From Acanthosepion esculentum (taxonomy: Eukaryota; Mollusca; Cephalopoda; Sepiida; Sepiidae), in the NCBI GenBank assembly GCA_964036315.1, contig OZ038510.1, positions 81,587,583-81,651,582 on the forward strand: 64,000 bases of DNA, read 5' to 3'. Below are positions 31,855 through 42,521 of the stretch, one piece after another (position 1 is the stretch's first letter; the number at the start of each line of letters is the position of its first letter). A program made the position numbers and the translations under genes. A model generated the notes under the pieces. It did no database searches. It was not told the origin of the DNA and saw only the letters and a list, made by a program, of their open reading frames with translations.

Positions 31855-32200
31855 TGACTTTTCAATAAAATATTTTCATGACAATTGTTCTAATGAGATC
31901 TTGATACCTCGACATGATGTCTTTAAATGTACTACTAGATGGGCAGTTAGGTCTCATCGTTTTACTGTTGAATTGGATAGATGTAACCGTAAGTTCTATT
32001 TTAATAGTTTATTTTCTCGGCTGCGTAAATCTCTTCCGGCTTTTCCTATTCAAAAGTTTAAATGCAAAATCAATCACCGTCTTATGTATTCCTGAATCAT
32101 GTTCTTTTGTATCCTCTTTTCTTATCAGTAATCTCTCGCGTCTCAGTGACTTTATCGCCTTGCTTGTGGTGAAATCTTTAAAAATAAGTATTTTATAAAT
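31855..32200 (+). mobile_element. Older LINE 3' end (plus)
   Basis: VFKCTTRWAVRSHRFTVELD, RCNRKFYFNSLFSRL and KSLPAFPIQKFKCKINHRLM are a diverged C-terminus; the 3' end cttgcttgtggtgaaatctt is followed by only a few A. Confidence 0.65.
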
Positions 32201-32202
32201 AT

Positions 32203-32764
32203 TAAATTGTTGTGAGAATCTACTTTGCCGTGTGTGTGCGTGTGAACGTGTTTAAAATCGGCGTCTACCATAAACTTATAGGTCAACTTACATGTGCCCT
32301 TTGCCATTGATCTAGGGCTTACCCTTGACTGGATTTGAGTCATCTGCCTCCCTTGTGCCATTTTGGCTGATATCTTTGGTTTCATCTCCTCCTTTCTGAT
32401 CAATCATGGCGTGATGAATCACGAATGACTACAGAAAAAAATATCACTTTTTGACCTTTCTGTTTTTTTTCTTCTGTATTCTGAATTAAAATTTGGCGCT
32501 AAAAATCATCATAGTTTCCGAAAGGATTCGGATAAAAAATGGCCGAAATTCTACTTTAATTTGAAGCGCTTTATGACGTTAAATACAATTGAAATTTAGC
32601 TGAATCGCTTACACAGATCAAATGCCGAGCAATTTCATCTAAATCAAAAAAACAGATAAACTGCAGGGGTTAAAACGAAAAAAAATATCATATCTCGATG
32701 ATGACATGTGAAAATAAGATCGCATTGGATACGATACGATTTTAAATAATGCACTATTGGATAT
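32203..32764. other. No recognisable gene
   Basis: Unique-looking DNA; the 83-residue minus frame at 32152-32403 shows no domain. Confidence 0.45.
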
Positions 32765-33530
32765 TATTATTTATAAAATAATACTTATGTCCCATAATAA
32801 TAGTTCCATTTGACTAGATATTTCATACACTAAATGCACCAACCATTATGGGGCAGGGGTAGTCTATTATTATTATTTATATAATACTACTTCTGTCCCA
32901 TAATGATTGTTCCAAATGCCTCAACATTTCATACACTAAATGTACCAACTATTATGGGACAGAGTTTTTTGTAACAAAGGCGCGTTTCACTGAGGAAAAG
33001 CTAATGTTCAACGGTTTGACTAAAAAAATATCCGGCGAACTGCATATTTGATAAAAAATTTCCACTTTGTCTCATCATATTCGCATTATTTATATAATAC
33101 TACTTTTGTCCCATAATAATTGTTCCATTTTCCTAAACATTACATACACTAAATGTACCAACCATTATGGGACAGAAGCAGTCTATTATTATTTATATAA
33201 TCCTACTGCTGTCCCATAATGATTGTTCCATTTGCCTACACATTTCATACACTAAATGTACCAACCATTATGGGACAGATGCAGTCTATTATTATTTATA
33301 TAATCCTACTGCTGTCCCATAATGATTGTTCCATTTGCCTACACATTTCATACACTAAATGTACCAACCATTATGGGACAGATGCAGTCTATTATTATTT
33401 ATGTAATACTACTTCTGTCCCATAATAATTGTTCCATTTGCCTAAACATTACATACACTAAATGTACCAACCATTATGGGACAAAAGCAGTCTATTATTA
33501 TTTATATAATCCTACTTCTGTACGATAATA
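32765..33530 (+). repeat. 103-bp palindromic satellite, array 3
   Basis: Five to six units in the orientation opposite to 6100-6560, interrupted at 32965-33095 by unrelated DNA. Units at 33219 and 33322 are nearly identical. Confidence 0.9.
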
Positions 33531-33890
33531 ACTGTTCCTGATTGTGTGAAACGGGCAGTGCTTTTTGACTCTCGCTATCTTATTAACATTTGATTTTTTC
33601 CTATATGCTTTTATATACGCTACAAATTAAGCACAACTGACTATTAAAAGATGAAAAACTTTCGTGGATTTTGACGTCATTCTGGGTTTTTTTTCGTCCA
33701 AATCAGTGAATTTGTTTTGCTCAAGCTAAGTCTCGAAAAAATTCTATATAAAATTTCCTATTTTCTTATCCATAATGTCGAATGTGTCAAAATTATTCAA
33801 ATATTTATTAAGAAAAATCTCAAGTTGATGTTAAAAATTACCGTAAAACATTGTTGATTTATTTAAGATCTCATGATCTGATATGACATT

Positions 33891-34226
33891 TTTTTTTTTA
33901 AAAATCATATCGCCCCAAGCAAGGCCAGAGGCCACTATCGCGCAAGGGGTTAAAGAAGGGTTGGAGGAAGAGCAGATAGGAGTGGCAATGGAGGGGATGA
34001 GGAAGAAAAGAAAGACAGTGGGTCGATCAAGGCAAGGGGGCCACAAAAGATCCGGAGCGAGAGCAGATAGGAATGAGAAAAGAAAGAATGTGGAGAAGGG
34101 AAGCGGATAGATCAAGGCAACTGGAGATGTCGATTGACGCTACACTTAAACCTTTGGAGATTGTATTTGTCAGGGAAACAGTAGTAGGGAAGGGAGTTCC
34201 ATAGGCGGGATGTGCGAGACATGAAG
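33891..34226 (-). mobile_element. LINE insertion dated by duplication
   Basis: T tract (33891-33899) and then tatcgccccaagcaaggcca...cgagacatgaag, the minus-strand 3' end of the common LINE (MSRTSRLWNSLP type). The paralogous arm near 5770 reads straight across, so this copy inserted after the duplication. Little or no target duplication is visible. Confidence 0.85.
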
Positions 34227-34357
34227 TGTCTCTAATTTGTATTTAGATACATTGTATTTATTTTCAGTTTTTCTACTTGAATTCTTCACCTCTTATTGCA
34301 TATGATCCATTACTGTACATAATTAGGTTGCAATAAAATTTTCATTTTATGTGAATA

Positions 34358-34620
34358 TTACCTTAAGGATATTGAGGTGTAGCAAAATGGCGGTGGTGGT
34401 GGTGGAGGGCTGCGAGATGCTTGCATCAGCCCTGCATCTAGCCATTTTAACTGTAAAAGGATGAGAACTGATCCACCCCAATCTAATACCGGGCTTAAAT
34501 TAATAAATTCTAGGTAGGAAAGAGAAAAATTCATGAGAAATATTGTCATGAAAGTATTTATAGAAAAGGCACAGGGAAGCTACATTATGGCAGTGGGAGA
34601 GCCGAGATGCCAGGTTAAGA
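34358..34620 (-). pseudogene. LINE ORF2 C-terminal fragment
   Basis: Inverted twin of 5390-5640; the coding frame again gives an FKPGIRLGWISSHPFTVKMA-type stretch. The frame is cut at the GGCGGTGGTGGTGGTGG simple repeat (34388-34405). Confidence 0.6.
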
Positions 34621-34727
34621 CGAATGACGCTGCAGATTCCTATCTGGATTTTATCAAGGATCTCTAAATAGATAGCAGGACAACCAGATCATATTTGGCA
34701 CAAACATAGACGAATGCTAGACTAATC

Positions 34728-35515
34728 CACCCTTGTGCAAATTAATTGAAACGACCGCTTTAGTTTCCGTTCTTTCATCATACGGTCAGTTTTAGACCCA
34801 CTGGAGTGACAGTGTGCAATCGATTTCTATTTTACCTCAGATTAGGTCATTTGTAGTGGTGTGCGGTAATATGAATCTATTTTCGGGGTGTATGATAAAA
34901 TTTATTTGGCCTTGAATAATATTGCGTCATCTGTGATTGTATCAGATTTTCATCACGCCCAGACACTATTGTCTCGACTGTCGATTAGTTGTCCTACGGT
35001 CTTTATCTGTGATGGAACTTACTCCAAGGAAGCGTACAAAAATTGTAACGCTGTTCGAACACACTGGCAAGCCTTACCAGTGAGCAAATCAAAGTACTAT
35101 CGACTGGCTCGGAAACATTCCTGATTTAATTCATGTTGTAACCTAGGGAGGTTTACTGAATGAGGAATAACCAAAACGGAGGTTGGAAATTAAATGGTAA
35201 TCTTTATATTATCAACAAAATACAATACTCGCTAGCGGCGTGAAGTAGGTAAACCACTGCTAGTGGTGGGCTACTTAGAATATTACCCTCATTTACAATA
35301 GTGTCCAACATATTTAAGGGGATTGGCACATATCCATTAATATTCATAAGTACGGTATATTACAAATCCAATCGAAAATCTGTGGTCAATCTGAAGGGAA
35401 CGAGTTCGTGGAATAAGAGTACTGATATATGCACTGTTTCATTGGAAAAAATACGAAAAATAAGTAAATAATAAGGGAATTATTCGTTTTGTTTCAATTA
35501 ATTTGCACAAAGGTG
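34728..35515 (+). mobile_element. Tc1-like deletion derivative, copy 2 (788 bp)
   Basis: Left end CACCCTTGTGCAAATTAATT and the matching inverted right end (35489-35515) are clean here. The same internal deletion as at 10131. The remnant at 35012-35146 reads MELTPRKRTKIVTLFEHTGK, PYQ stop and STIDWLGNIPDL. Confidence 0.8.
35012..35146 (+). pseudogene. Fused Tc1 transposase remnant, copy 2
   Basis: Helix-turn-helix N-terminus joined, through the same in-frame stop as copy 1, to the segment before the last catalytic residue. The shared stop and junction show common descent. Confidence 0.7.
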
Positions 35516-35654
35516 TATTTATTGAAAGTCAATGAAACCTTAATTTGTGCTTTTTCAATGTTTTCAATAAATGACAAGTTATTTTAATAGTTATTAGTTT
35601 TTGTTCTCTTTATATGTTTTATACGTATATGATATCTGTTATTCTTGATTTAAT

Positions 35655-35796
35655 CCAGTCTAGTATCTGTGGTCAATCTGAAGCAACAATTTTGTGAAAT
35701 GGACATAGGAAATAGTAACATGTGCACTGGGTCATGTTTCATAGGAAAAAAAAATAATAACGGAATTATTTGTTATGTTTCAATTAATTTGCACAA

Positions 35797-35798
<2 letters not shown>
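35655..35798 (+). mobile_element. Third Tc1-like 3' end
   Basis: Repeats tatctgtggtcaatctgaag...gtttcaattaatttgcacaa, the right third of the 34728 element, and ends at (TA)n. Confidence 0.65.

Positions 35799-35871
<73 letters not shown>
35799..35871. repeat. (TA)n microsatellite
   Basis: About 36 TA units between a Tc1 end and a Penelope-like end. Confidence 0.95.
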
Positions 35872-35872
<1 letters not shown>

Positions 35873-35874
35873 TG

Positions 35875-36355
35875 AAAACACAACTATACTTAAACATGAA
35901 AACAATAAACAAAAAAAAACTTTTTTGAAGATATATGCATGAAACCTAACCTAAACAAAATAAACTACTAAATCTCCACAAATATTCTTAAATGCCTATA
36001 ATTGATAACTGAAGCCATTGGTTTATATCCTCTTCTCGTTTTCGTCACGATCTGTGTTGTGATTTTCGCTTCCGCGTATCGTATACACGAGATTGTCGTT
36101 GCTTTGAAATTTTTCATGCAGCAAAAAACAGACTTTATTGGTTCGTTCGTGTATTGTTTGATATATTGAAATGTAATTGTCCTCTTTGATAATGGCTTAT
36201 GTAAGCCGAAAACTTAGATTGGATTTAAACATTTATCAATATAGTGGTTTCCTTTCGTCTTTCAATGATAATGTTATTAAGCTTATCAGACAATATGAAA
36301 GAAACTTACTTAAAATAAACAGACAAAACTTGTCTATATTATTTAATGAAACATG

Positions 36356-36358
<3 letters not shown>
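35875..36358 (+). mobile_element. Penelope-like element 3' region, copy 2
   Basis: Plus-strand homologue of 28305-28870 on minus. Starts in the C-terminal coding end (IYxKxLKPNLNK-type, here decayed to FEDICMKPNLNKI) and includes a perfect GGCTTATGTAAGCC hairpin near 36190 followed by gaaaac. Ends at (TA)n. Confidence 0.7.

Positions 36359-36441
<83 letters not shown>
36359..36441. repeat. (TA)n microsatellites
   Basis: Two TA tracts separated by ataattg; another lies at 36567-36590. Confidence 0.95.
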
Positions 36442-36447
<6 letters not shown>

Positions 36448-36739
36448 TTATTCAAAAATTTTAACAGAAATGTTGAAACAAAATGGCTATTTTTGTAGTT
36501 ATTTTATAACATATTTATTATTGGAATTATTGAATTTATTCCGTAGACACCAATCCTATACTTGGGTATATATATATATATATATATATTGATTTAATTT
36601 ATATTTGATTTTCACAAAAATGTAGATATGTAAAATTGATTCTGGAGAGAAAAATTGCCGTGAACCAACCTTCATCGTAGACGATAAAAAAAACGTTCTA
36701 TTACCGTCGAACGGACATCGAACTAACGTCAGTCACGAT

Positions 36740-36900
36740 GATCGGATGTCCCATCAACCACGCACCGTACCCGCAAAGACTATTGGGCCTTAAATTCACA
36801 TCTGACCTCAAGTGGAACTCGAACATACGAACTATCGCTAAAGATGGAGCTAAAATGTTCGGCCCTTTTACGAAGGCGCAATGTTTCCAGGAGGTTAGTA
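36740..36900 (+). pseudogene. LINE reverse-transcriptase fragment, second clade
   Basis: YPQRLLGLKFTSDLKWNSNI then RTIAKDGAKMFG: the L-L-G-L-x-F-S-S-D-L-K-W-N-x-Y-I motif after the RT palm in CR1/jockey-type LINEs. Flanks not recognised; 36901-37744 has no gene. Confidence 0.65.
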
Positions 36901-37744
36901 TCTCCATAGTGATAGGGGTCAAGAAGGGTTATTTAAGATGTGAGACAGGGAGATTCTACTATAATCTACACATCTTCAAGTATAGATACACCGTTATCTA
37001 TCCTACATATCCTCATAACATGTGTCTCTTCCGCCCCGCTTTAAGCCCTTATAAAAATCTCAGTTAGTAACCGTCTATCTTGAGTCGTTTTTAGGCTTTG
37101 AACTGGGTGAACAATGGTATAAAAAAAAAAAAAAATATATATTCAGAAGATTGTTTGAGGCGTGAAAGTGAAAGTGAAAGTAAATGTTCCTCCCTATTTA
37201 CCTATGGATATTTTTGTCAGTATTCTTTAATTTTGTTTTATTCATATTTAATTTTTCCAACGGTTGAACCATCGTGTGAATATGAGTAATATCAATAGAA
37301 ATTCGTTACTCCGACCTGTCAATAAAAATCGAACCTCTTAATAGCAAGCATTGTTTCCCCATCTGTTACTGGCTGGGAAACCATGCAAGAAATGAAAACG
37401 CTGGGAAAATCGCACATGATTCGTTCTTATTGACAAAAACCGAACACCCACTCAACAATGACAACCGTTTCGCAACAATGGCTACTGTTGTTGCAGCTAT
37501 AAAGATAGCATTTATGATGTAGAAGTGTAAAGAAATACAAATAAATTTCTTGTAATGTTACATGAGCTATTTTGATAGAGATAAGATACGAATACTTATA
37601 ATAAACTAAATAATGTCTTGAAATTTACACTATATCAGATTTTATTATTCGAATGAATATCGTAATAAAATTGGTTTTAACCAAAAATACCGTTTAGTCT
37701 TTTAGAGTATACTTATAGCTGTCTAACGATCAGATTATCAGTCT

Positions 37745-37840
37745 CTAATAAAGGGTGTTTCATTAAAACGGATTATATATAAGGTTGTTTCATTAAGACG
37801 GATTATATATAATTGTGTTTCATTAAGGCGGATCAAAGTC
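37745..37840. repeat. ~33-bp tandem repeat
   Basis: Three copies of gtttcattaa-acggattatatata. Translated frames here are repeat artefacts. Confidence 0.8.
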
Positions 37841-37854
37841 AGTAGTAAATAAAT

Positions 37855-38020
37855 CAGTGTTATTGGCGAAAATTTCTTTCTTTCTATGCTGGGCAAAGCG
37901 ATATGTATCTGTTTGACCTGTAAATCCAACATGGCCGATTTTATAACAATTTTGTGGCTATAAGTAATTGAGTAGATACCCTTTATATAATTTCGTCCGG
38001 TTGTTATAATTTTTTTAATA
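37855..38020. repeat. Direct repeat flanking the mariner relic, left
   Basis: catgtatctgtttgac-tgtaaatccaacatggccga and following sequence recur at 39140-39310. Confidence 0.75.
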
Positions 38021-38039
38021 TTATTGTTTATTAAATGAA

Positions 38040-38580
38040 TGAATCATTTGCCACTGTATTTGCCTTTCATTGTTTCTGACCTCCTGACAACGATCCACTG
38101 AATATCCAATGCCTCGACGCTAGAAATCACTAGGTTTTGACCAGAAAAATTATCAAGCCACTTTTTGAGCTCGACATTGTTGTTGAAAGAAACGCCCCCC
38201 CCCCAAATTTGTTAGAAATCGACCAATAAAAGGGGGTAGTCTGAATGGGTTAAATAAGGAGAATATGGCAGGTGTGACAGTAGTCCCCACCAGAATTTAC
38301 TATCCATGGGTGCTAGCATTGTCATGATGAATAATCATACTGTATTGCCGGTCACTTTAAGCCTCAGTTCATTTGTTTAACATACAGCTTAGCACTGACC
38401 GTTTGATCTTTTTGAAGCATTTCAACAATGTCTTCAGCAACTTTGGCATCTTTGTGATCTTGATTAAAATCAAACTGCAAATGTCGAACATGCTCATTCT
38501 TGTCTACTTCGCATTCCATCTCAAAGAGGTGTCTAATTTGGAATAAAATTTCAATAACGCCAGACAAGTTTCACGGGATG
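38040..38580 (-). mobile_element. Decayed mariner element
   Basis: The right end, complement of GGTCATCCCGTGAAACTTG, is at about 38560-38580. Minus-strand coding pieces: an N-terminal NEHVRHLQFDFNQDHKDAKV (helix-turn-helix region), HDNA around the second catalytic Asp, HLPYSPYLTHSDYPL around the third (Asp to Tyr in YSPD), and a C-terminal VELKKWLDNFSGQNLVISS. Multiple frameshifts; about half the coding length is gone. Confidence 0.7.
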
Positions 38581-38802
38581 ACCGGAGATACTAAGAAGCA
38601 AAGAATGCCACGAAAGATTATTCTTCGAGATCATTCGATGGAAGAACTTAAGTCGGCTTAATATCTTCCAAGAAATTTCTCATTTATTCATAGCAAGCTA
38701 TCGGGCGGCATTTAAGCTAACCCCAGCGAAGGAATCTTGAGTAGGCTTTCATCACACTAGCTAGGGAGGAGTAGAATGGATAGGCAACAATAAACTACTG
38801 GC

Positions 38803-38805
<3 letters not shown>

Positions 38806-38857
<52 letters not shown>

Positions 38858-38871
38858 TAAATCCATTAATC

Positions 38872-38931
<60 letters not shown>

Positions 38932-38941
38932 TACATCAATC

Positions 38942-38997
<56 letters not shown>

Positions 38998-39007
38998 TCC
39001 ATTAATC

Positions 39008-39075
<68 letters not shown>
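38806..39075. repeat. (TA)n tracts with a repeated 18-bp core
   Basis: Four TA arrays separated by ttaaatccattaatcctg (third-copy variant ttaaatacatcaatcctg). The last array is followed by the inverted core aggattaatggatttaat, so the whole can fold back. Confidence 0.9.
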
Positions 39076-39076
<1 letters not shown>

Positions 39077-39139
39077 ATTAATGGATTTAATTTTTAATCC
39101 GTATTATCTACTATTTCAGTGAGAGAATATAATTGCTAC

Positions 39140-39310
39140 ACCGGGAAAAGCGGACATGTATCTGTTTGACGTGTAAATCCAACATGGCCGACTTTATAAC
39201 AATTATTAATGTAAATTTTTGTGGTTATAAGTATTATAAGTGTTATATAAATTTGTTTGTTTGTAATAATTTTTTAATAGTTATTATGTATTAATAGTTC
39301 CGATGAATCA
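39140..39310. repeat. Direct repeat flanking the mariner relic, right
   Basis: Copy of 37855-38020 about 1.29 kb downstream. Confidence 0.75.
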
Positions 39311-39479
39311 TTCAACAATGTCTTCCCTTATTTTTGGATTTGTATTTCTTTCTTTTTGATTTCTATTGGATTTATCCCAACTACTCAGTGTATCATTCTT
39401 CGTACGTTATTAATGAGTGAGTGTCAGAAATGTGGAAGAAACTTCCAATGAAATCAATAATGAACACTGCATCATCGAA

Positions 39480-39730
39480 TGGTACGTGCAAATATAATAT
39501 TTCGAAATATAATTCTAGTGGACGGGAAAAAAAACATCAAATTTAGAAACGCCTGTTTCTCGGGGAAAAGAAAATGTCTTAAATTTGAATGATCAGATTT
39601 GAGCTCTAGCCACAGGTAGTTTCTTTATGTTATAGGACTGCTACCAGGAAAGTTGGTTCACAGTATCCTGCTAGATAATATTTCTCGCAAGAATCTATCT
39701 TATACGGTCACAAGATGAAAAGAGTTACTT
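39480..39730. repeat. Tandem-duplicated block, copy 1
   Basis: attctagtggac, gcctgtttctcg and aggaaagttggttcac order is repeated at 40070-40310. The adjoining ataaataattgtctat / tttgatcgcgtg module (39900-39950, 40025-40065) is also found at 47445-47485. Confidence 0.7.
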
Positions 39731-40069
39731 AGAGCCCTCCCCCCGGCCAAAAAATGCTACGAAAGATTATTCTTCGATATCATTTGCAGAACATCAGAAA
39801 ACAACGAATATATGTAACAGCATAATCATATAATAACTATGCTTGTTCGTCCAATCGTTAGATCCTTGATTAGTTCGTACGACCTTTACGCCTTGCTAAT
39901 GCATCATAAATAATTGTCTATACCGGTTTGATCGCGTGAAAAGAGGGGGAAACGACACAGTTTGGCTACAAAGATAAAATAAAAGAAAGAAAGAAAGAAA
40001 AAAGAAGTGTTTAACGTCTCCTGCCAATACCTCATAAATAATTGTCTATTCCGTTTTGATTGCGTGGAA

Positions 40070-40310
40070 AATATAATATTTCTACAAATAATTCTAGTGG
40101 ACACAAACGAACATCAAATATAGTAAGGCCTGTTTCTCGTGAAACAAAAAGGCTTAAATCTGAAATGTCTGATTTGTGCGCCCGTAACTGTAGTTTCCTT
40201 ATATTATAGGTCTACAGCTAGGAAAGTTGGTTCACTGTATCGGGCAAAAGAAAGTTTCTCCTCAGAATCTATTTTATATGGTCACATGATGACTAGAGTT
40301 ACAAAGAAAC
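40070..40310. repeat. Tandem-duplicated block, copy 2
   Basis: Second copy, ~590 bp downstream of the first. No coding content. Confidence 0.7.
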
Positions 40311-40405
40311 AAAAATAATGTCAAGAAAGATTATTCCTTGAGATCATTCGCAGAACATCAGAAAAAAAACAGACGACAATTTAATGGTAATAACCTCATA
40401 ATCTA

Positions 40406-41279
40406 CAGGGTTATAAAATAGAATGAACCGATTTCATGACGCATTGATTCAGTTCTCAAGTATCGCCATGGAATGAGTCAGTGATCATTTGAAAGAGGAG
40501 TTTTCTAAGTTTTGAATGATTGCCAGGGTGGCGCTGTAGTCGTGTCGTACCTCCGGCAACGTTCAGGTGTTTGTTTACCCCCGGAATGGCGAGACCTCAG
40601 CGAAAGGAGTTCTGCGGTCTTGAAATCGCGAAAACAAATACGGTTGTCACGGTGCAGCGTGCTTTTCGAAGGTAATCCGACATTAATCAGCCGTCACCTA
40701 AGAACATCCGACGGTGGTTTTAAAAAAAGTTTCAAGAGACTGGGTGTCTGTGTAAAGGAAGACGTCCAGGACGACTACGAATTTCGGAGGAACAAGTGGG
40801 GAGAATCCGTGCTGTGTTGGACGGGAATCCACGAAAGTCCACAAATCGAGCTCGCCGTGAGCTTGTGATCTCTCAATCTCTCAATCTGGCGTGTGCCAAG
40901 AAACCTTACAGACTACGCCTCTTTTAGGTACTTACCGAGACCTTGCACCTTATGTTTCGCCCATACCTCACCGTGTGTGATTTTTTTCTTGCGAATATAC
41001 CTAAAAGATCGAGTTTATGTTGATGCGCTATCCCCGACCCTCGATGACCATAAGCATCGAATAACAACAGCGGTCAGCTCAGTGGATCGTGATATGCTGT
41101 TACGAGTCTGGGAGGAATTCTGTCATCGCTTCGATGATGCCCTTGCTTCAGGTGATGGCCACGTTGAACTAAAAGTTAACTGTGAGTAGAATACTTGTGA
41201 CTTGGCTGGAGTTTTCTATTGCTTTTTCTTGTTAAAATATTGCGTAATGAAATCGGTTCATTCTTTTTGAATAACCCTG
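40406..41279 (+). mobile_element. Tc1/mariner-superfamily deletion derivative (874 bp)
   Basis: Ends CAGGGTTATAAAATAGAATG...ACCGATTTCATGACG and the complementary right end (41244-41279) share long matching stretches; TA flanks both (40404-40405, 41280-41281). The coding interior lacks its catalytic core. Confidence 0.85.
40586..41189 (+). pseudogene. Truncated Tc1/mariner-type transposase
   Basis: From ATG at 40586: MARPQRKEFCGLEIAKTNTV then VTVQRAFRR and a stop. A second frame carries ETGCLCKGRRPGRLRISEEQ and NPRKSTNRARREL (DNA-binding region). A third ends YLKDRVYVDALSPTLDDHKH then RITTAVSSVD...GDGHVE, the family C-terminus. First and second catalytic residues are deleted; the CDFFL segment before the C-terminus remains. 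Confidence 0.8.
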
Positions 41280-41394
41280 TATTATGGACAAAAAAGAAAA
41301 ATAGTTTTTAATTAGGTTTCAGAGGTTTTAAGCTAATATTTCTTTAATCTGCATAATTCCTTTTGCGTAAATTCCAAACATATAAAAAACTGTT

Positions 41395-41728
41395 TATATT
41401 TCTGATATGAGGTATTATATACACTATTTACACTATTCGGACTACTGTCCTCATCTTTGTCGCCATATTTATCACAACGTTTCGGCCGTTGTACGCTCCG
41501 GCCTTCTTCAGGTGGTTGAAATGTGGAACTGAACCCTTTATTTCGCTCACTGGGGTAGACTGTTTTATTTCCAAGTGCTATGTCTAATGGATGTCAGTTA
41601 TCTCCTGTTAATTCCTCTCTGAAAGTTCTCCACTGCCTTAACCAGGTATTGAACTCACACTCTTTGGGTCCTGTCACTGGATCTAATTAACGCCTTTATC
41701 CACTGTGCCATGTGTCCTTCATATTATT
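41395..41728 (-). mobile_element. SINE, full-length (minus)
   Basis: Best single copy. On minus it begins ggacacatggcacagtggat (tRNA-like head, A-box region) and has a degraded B-box-like gagttcaatacctgg, a gaactttcagagaggaatta body, cctgaagaaggccggagcgt and cggccgaaacgttgtgataa hairpin, and an ataatacctcatatcagaaa tail. It inserted beside an (ATT)n tract (41728-41760). Confidence 0.8.
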
Positions 41729-41836
41729 ATTATTATTATAGTTATTATTATTATCTACGACTTTGTTTCTGAAATATATGTGAGAATAAATGAGAACCAC
41801 TTAAATTTATTTGCTTATTATATCCAGACACACACA

Positions 41837-41891
<55 letters not shown>

Positions 41892-41925
41892 ATTATTATT
41901 ATTATTATTGTTATTATTATTATCT
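41728..41925. repeat. (ATT)n and (TA)n tracts
   Basis: ATT units 41728-41755 and 41891-41923 bracket a (TA)n array (41839-41882); the segment attatctacgactttgtttctgaaatat occurs once on each side. Confidence 0.9.
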
Positions 41926-42162
41926 ACGACTTTGTTTCTGAAATATGGGTTTGTATAGTAGTAGTGTGGGTTTGTAAACAGTGACTATTACGGCTAATAA
42001 TGCAAGACTCTTCGCTAAATCGAATCGAGTTCTCTCAGTCACCGTGTGTTTATCTAAAAATAGATACACTATAATTCACCTTCAGCACTGCTGTGCACCA
42101 ACGGCTTCGTGGTAGAATCCCCGACTGACGCCAATTCTAGCTAGAGGCAACCAGACGTCTAG

Positions 42163-42205
42163 CCACACTGATGAGCTGTGATACAGCAAAACAGTCTGTC
42201 TGTGG
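42163..42205 (+). ncRNA. Hammerhead ribozyme, type I, copy a (G12 mutated)
   Basis: CCACA (42163-42167) pairs perfectly with TGTGG (42201-42205) as stem I; core CTGATGA (42168-42174); stem II GCTGT/ACAGC around GAT (42175-42187); then AAAA where GAAA is required (42188 is A, not G12); stem III ACA/TGT around GTC; cleavage triplet GTC ending at 42200. Beyond stem I a further GTC/GAC pairing with an internal loop is possible. The G12 change should abolish cleavage. Confidence 0.85.
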
Positions 42206-42399
42206 ATGACAATAGATATGCTCCTGAAAAATTTATTTCAGTTGAGCTCTCTGGGGAGGAAGTGTGGGTTTGTAAACAGGGACTATTACGGCTAAAATGC
42301 AAGACACTTCGGTAAATCGAATCGAGTTCTCTCAGTCACTGTGTGTTTATCTAAAAATAGATACACTTAAATTCACTTTCAGCTCTGCTGTGCACCAAC

Positions 42400-42450
42400 G
42401 GCTTAGTGGTAGAATCCCCGACTGACGCCAATTTAGTCTGGTTTCAATCC
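42400..42450 (+). promoter_or_regulatory. Polymerase III-type A and B box candidates
   Basis: GGCTTAGTGGTAGA (42400-42413) resembles the tRNA A box and GGTTTCAATCC (42440-42450) the B box, about 40 bp apart as in tRNA genes. In copy a (A-box start at 42103) the B box is deleted; in the 11.4 kb copy it is shortened. This suggests a tRNA-derived internal promoter in the progenitor; promoter activity is inferred only. Confidence 0.55.
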
Positions 42451-42475
42451 TAGCTAGAGGCAGCAAGACGTCTGG

Positions 42476-42518
42476 CCACACTGATGAGCTGTGATACAGC
42501 GAAACAGTCTGTCTCTGG
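42476..42518 (+). ncRNA. Hammerhead ribozyme, type I, copy b (complete core)
   Basis: Core CTGATGA (42481-42487), stem II GCTGT/ACAGC with GAT loop (42488-42500, G-C closing pair), GAAA (42501-42504), stem III ACA/TGT with loop GTC (42504-42512), cleavage triplet GTC with C17 at 42513. Stem I CCACA/TCTGG (42476-42480, 42514-42518) has one C-C mismatch; copies a and c show the paired version TGTGG. All strictly conserved hammerhead nucleotides are present. Predicted to cleave between 42513 and 42514. Confidence 0.88.
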
Positions 42519-42521
42519 ATG

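Larger units (their letters stand above)
33200..34765 (-). repeat. Inverted copy of 5235-6520
   Basis: Read on minus, 34765-33200 follows 5235-6520: Tc1-end scrap, LINE piece (34358-34549 equals 5448-5636 with one residue change), the block with gatcatgagatcttaaataa, the cccagaatgacgtcaaaatc block, then the satellite. The only large difference is a LINE insertion at 33891-34226. Long inverted duplication ~28 kb apart. Confidence 0.85.
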
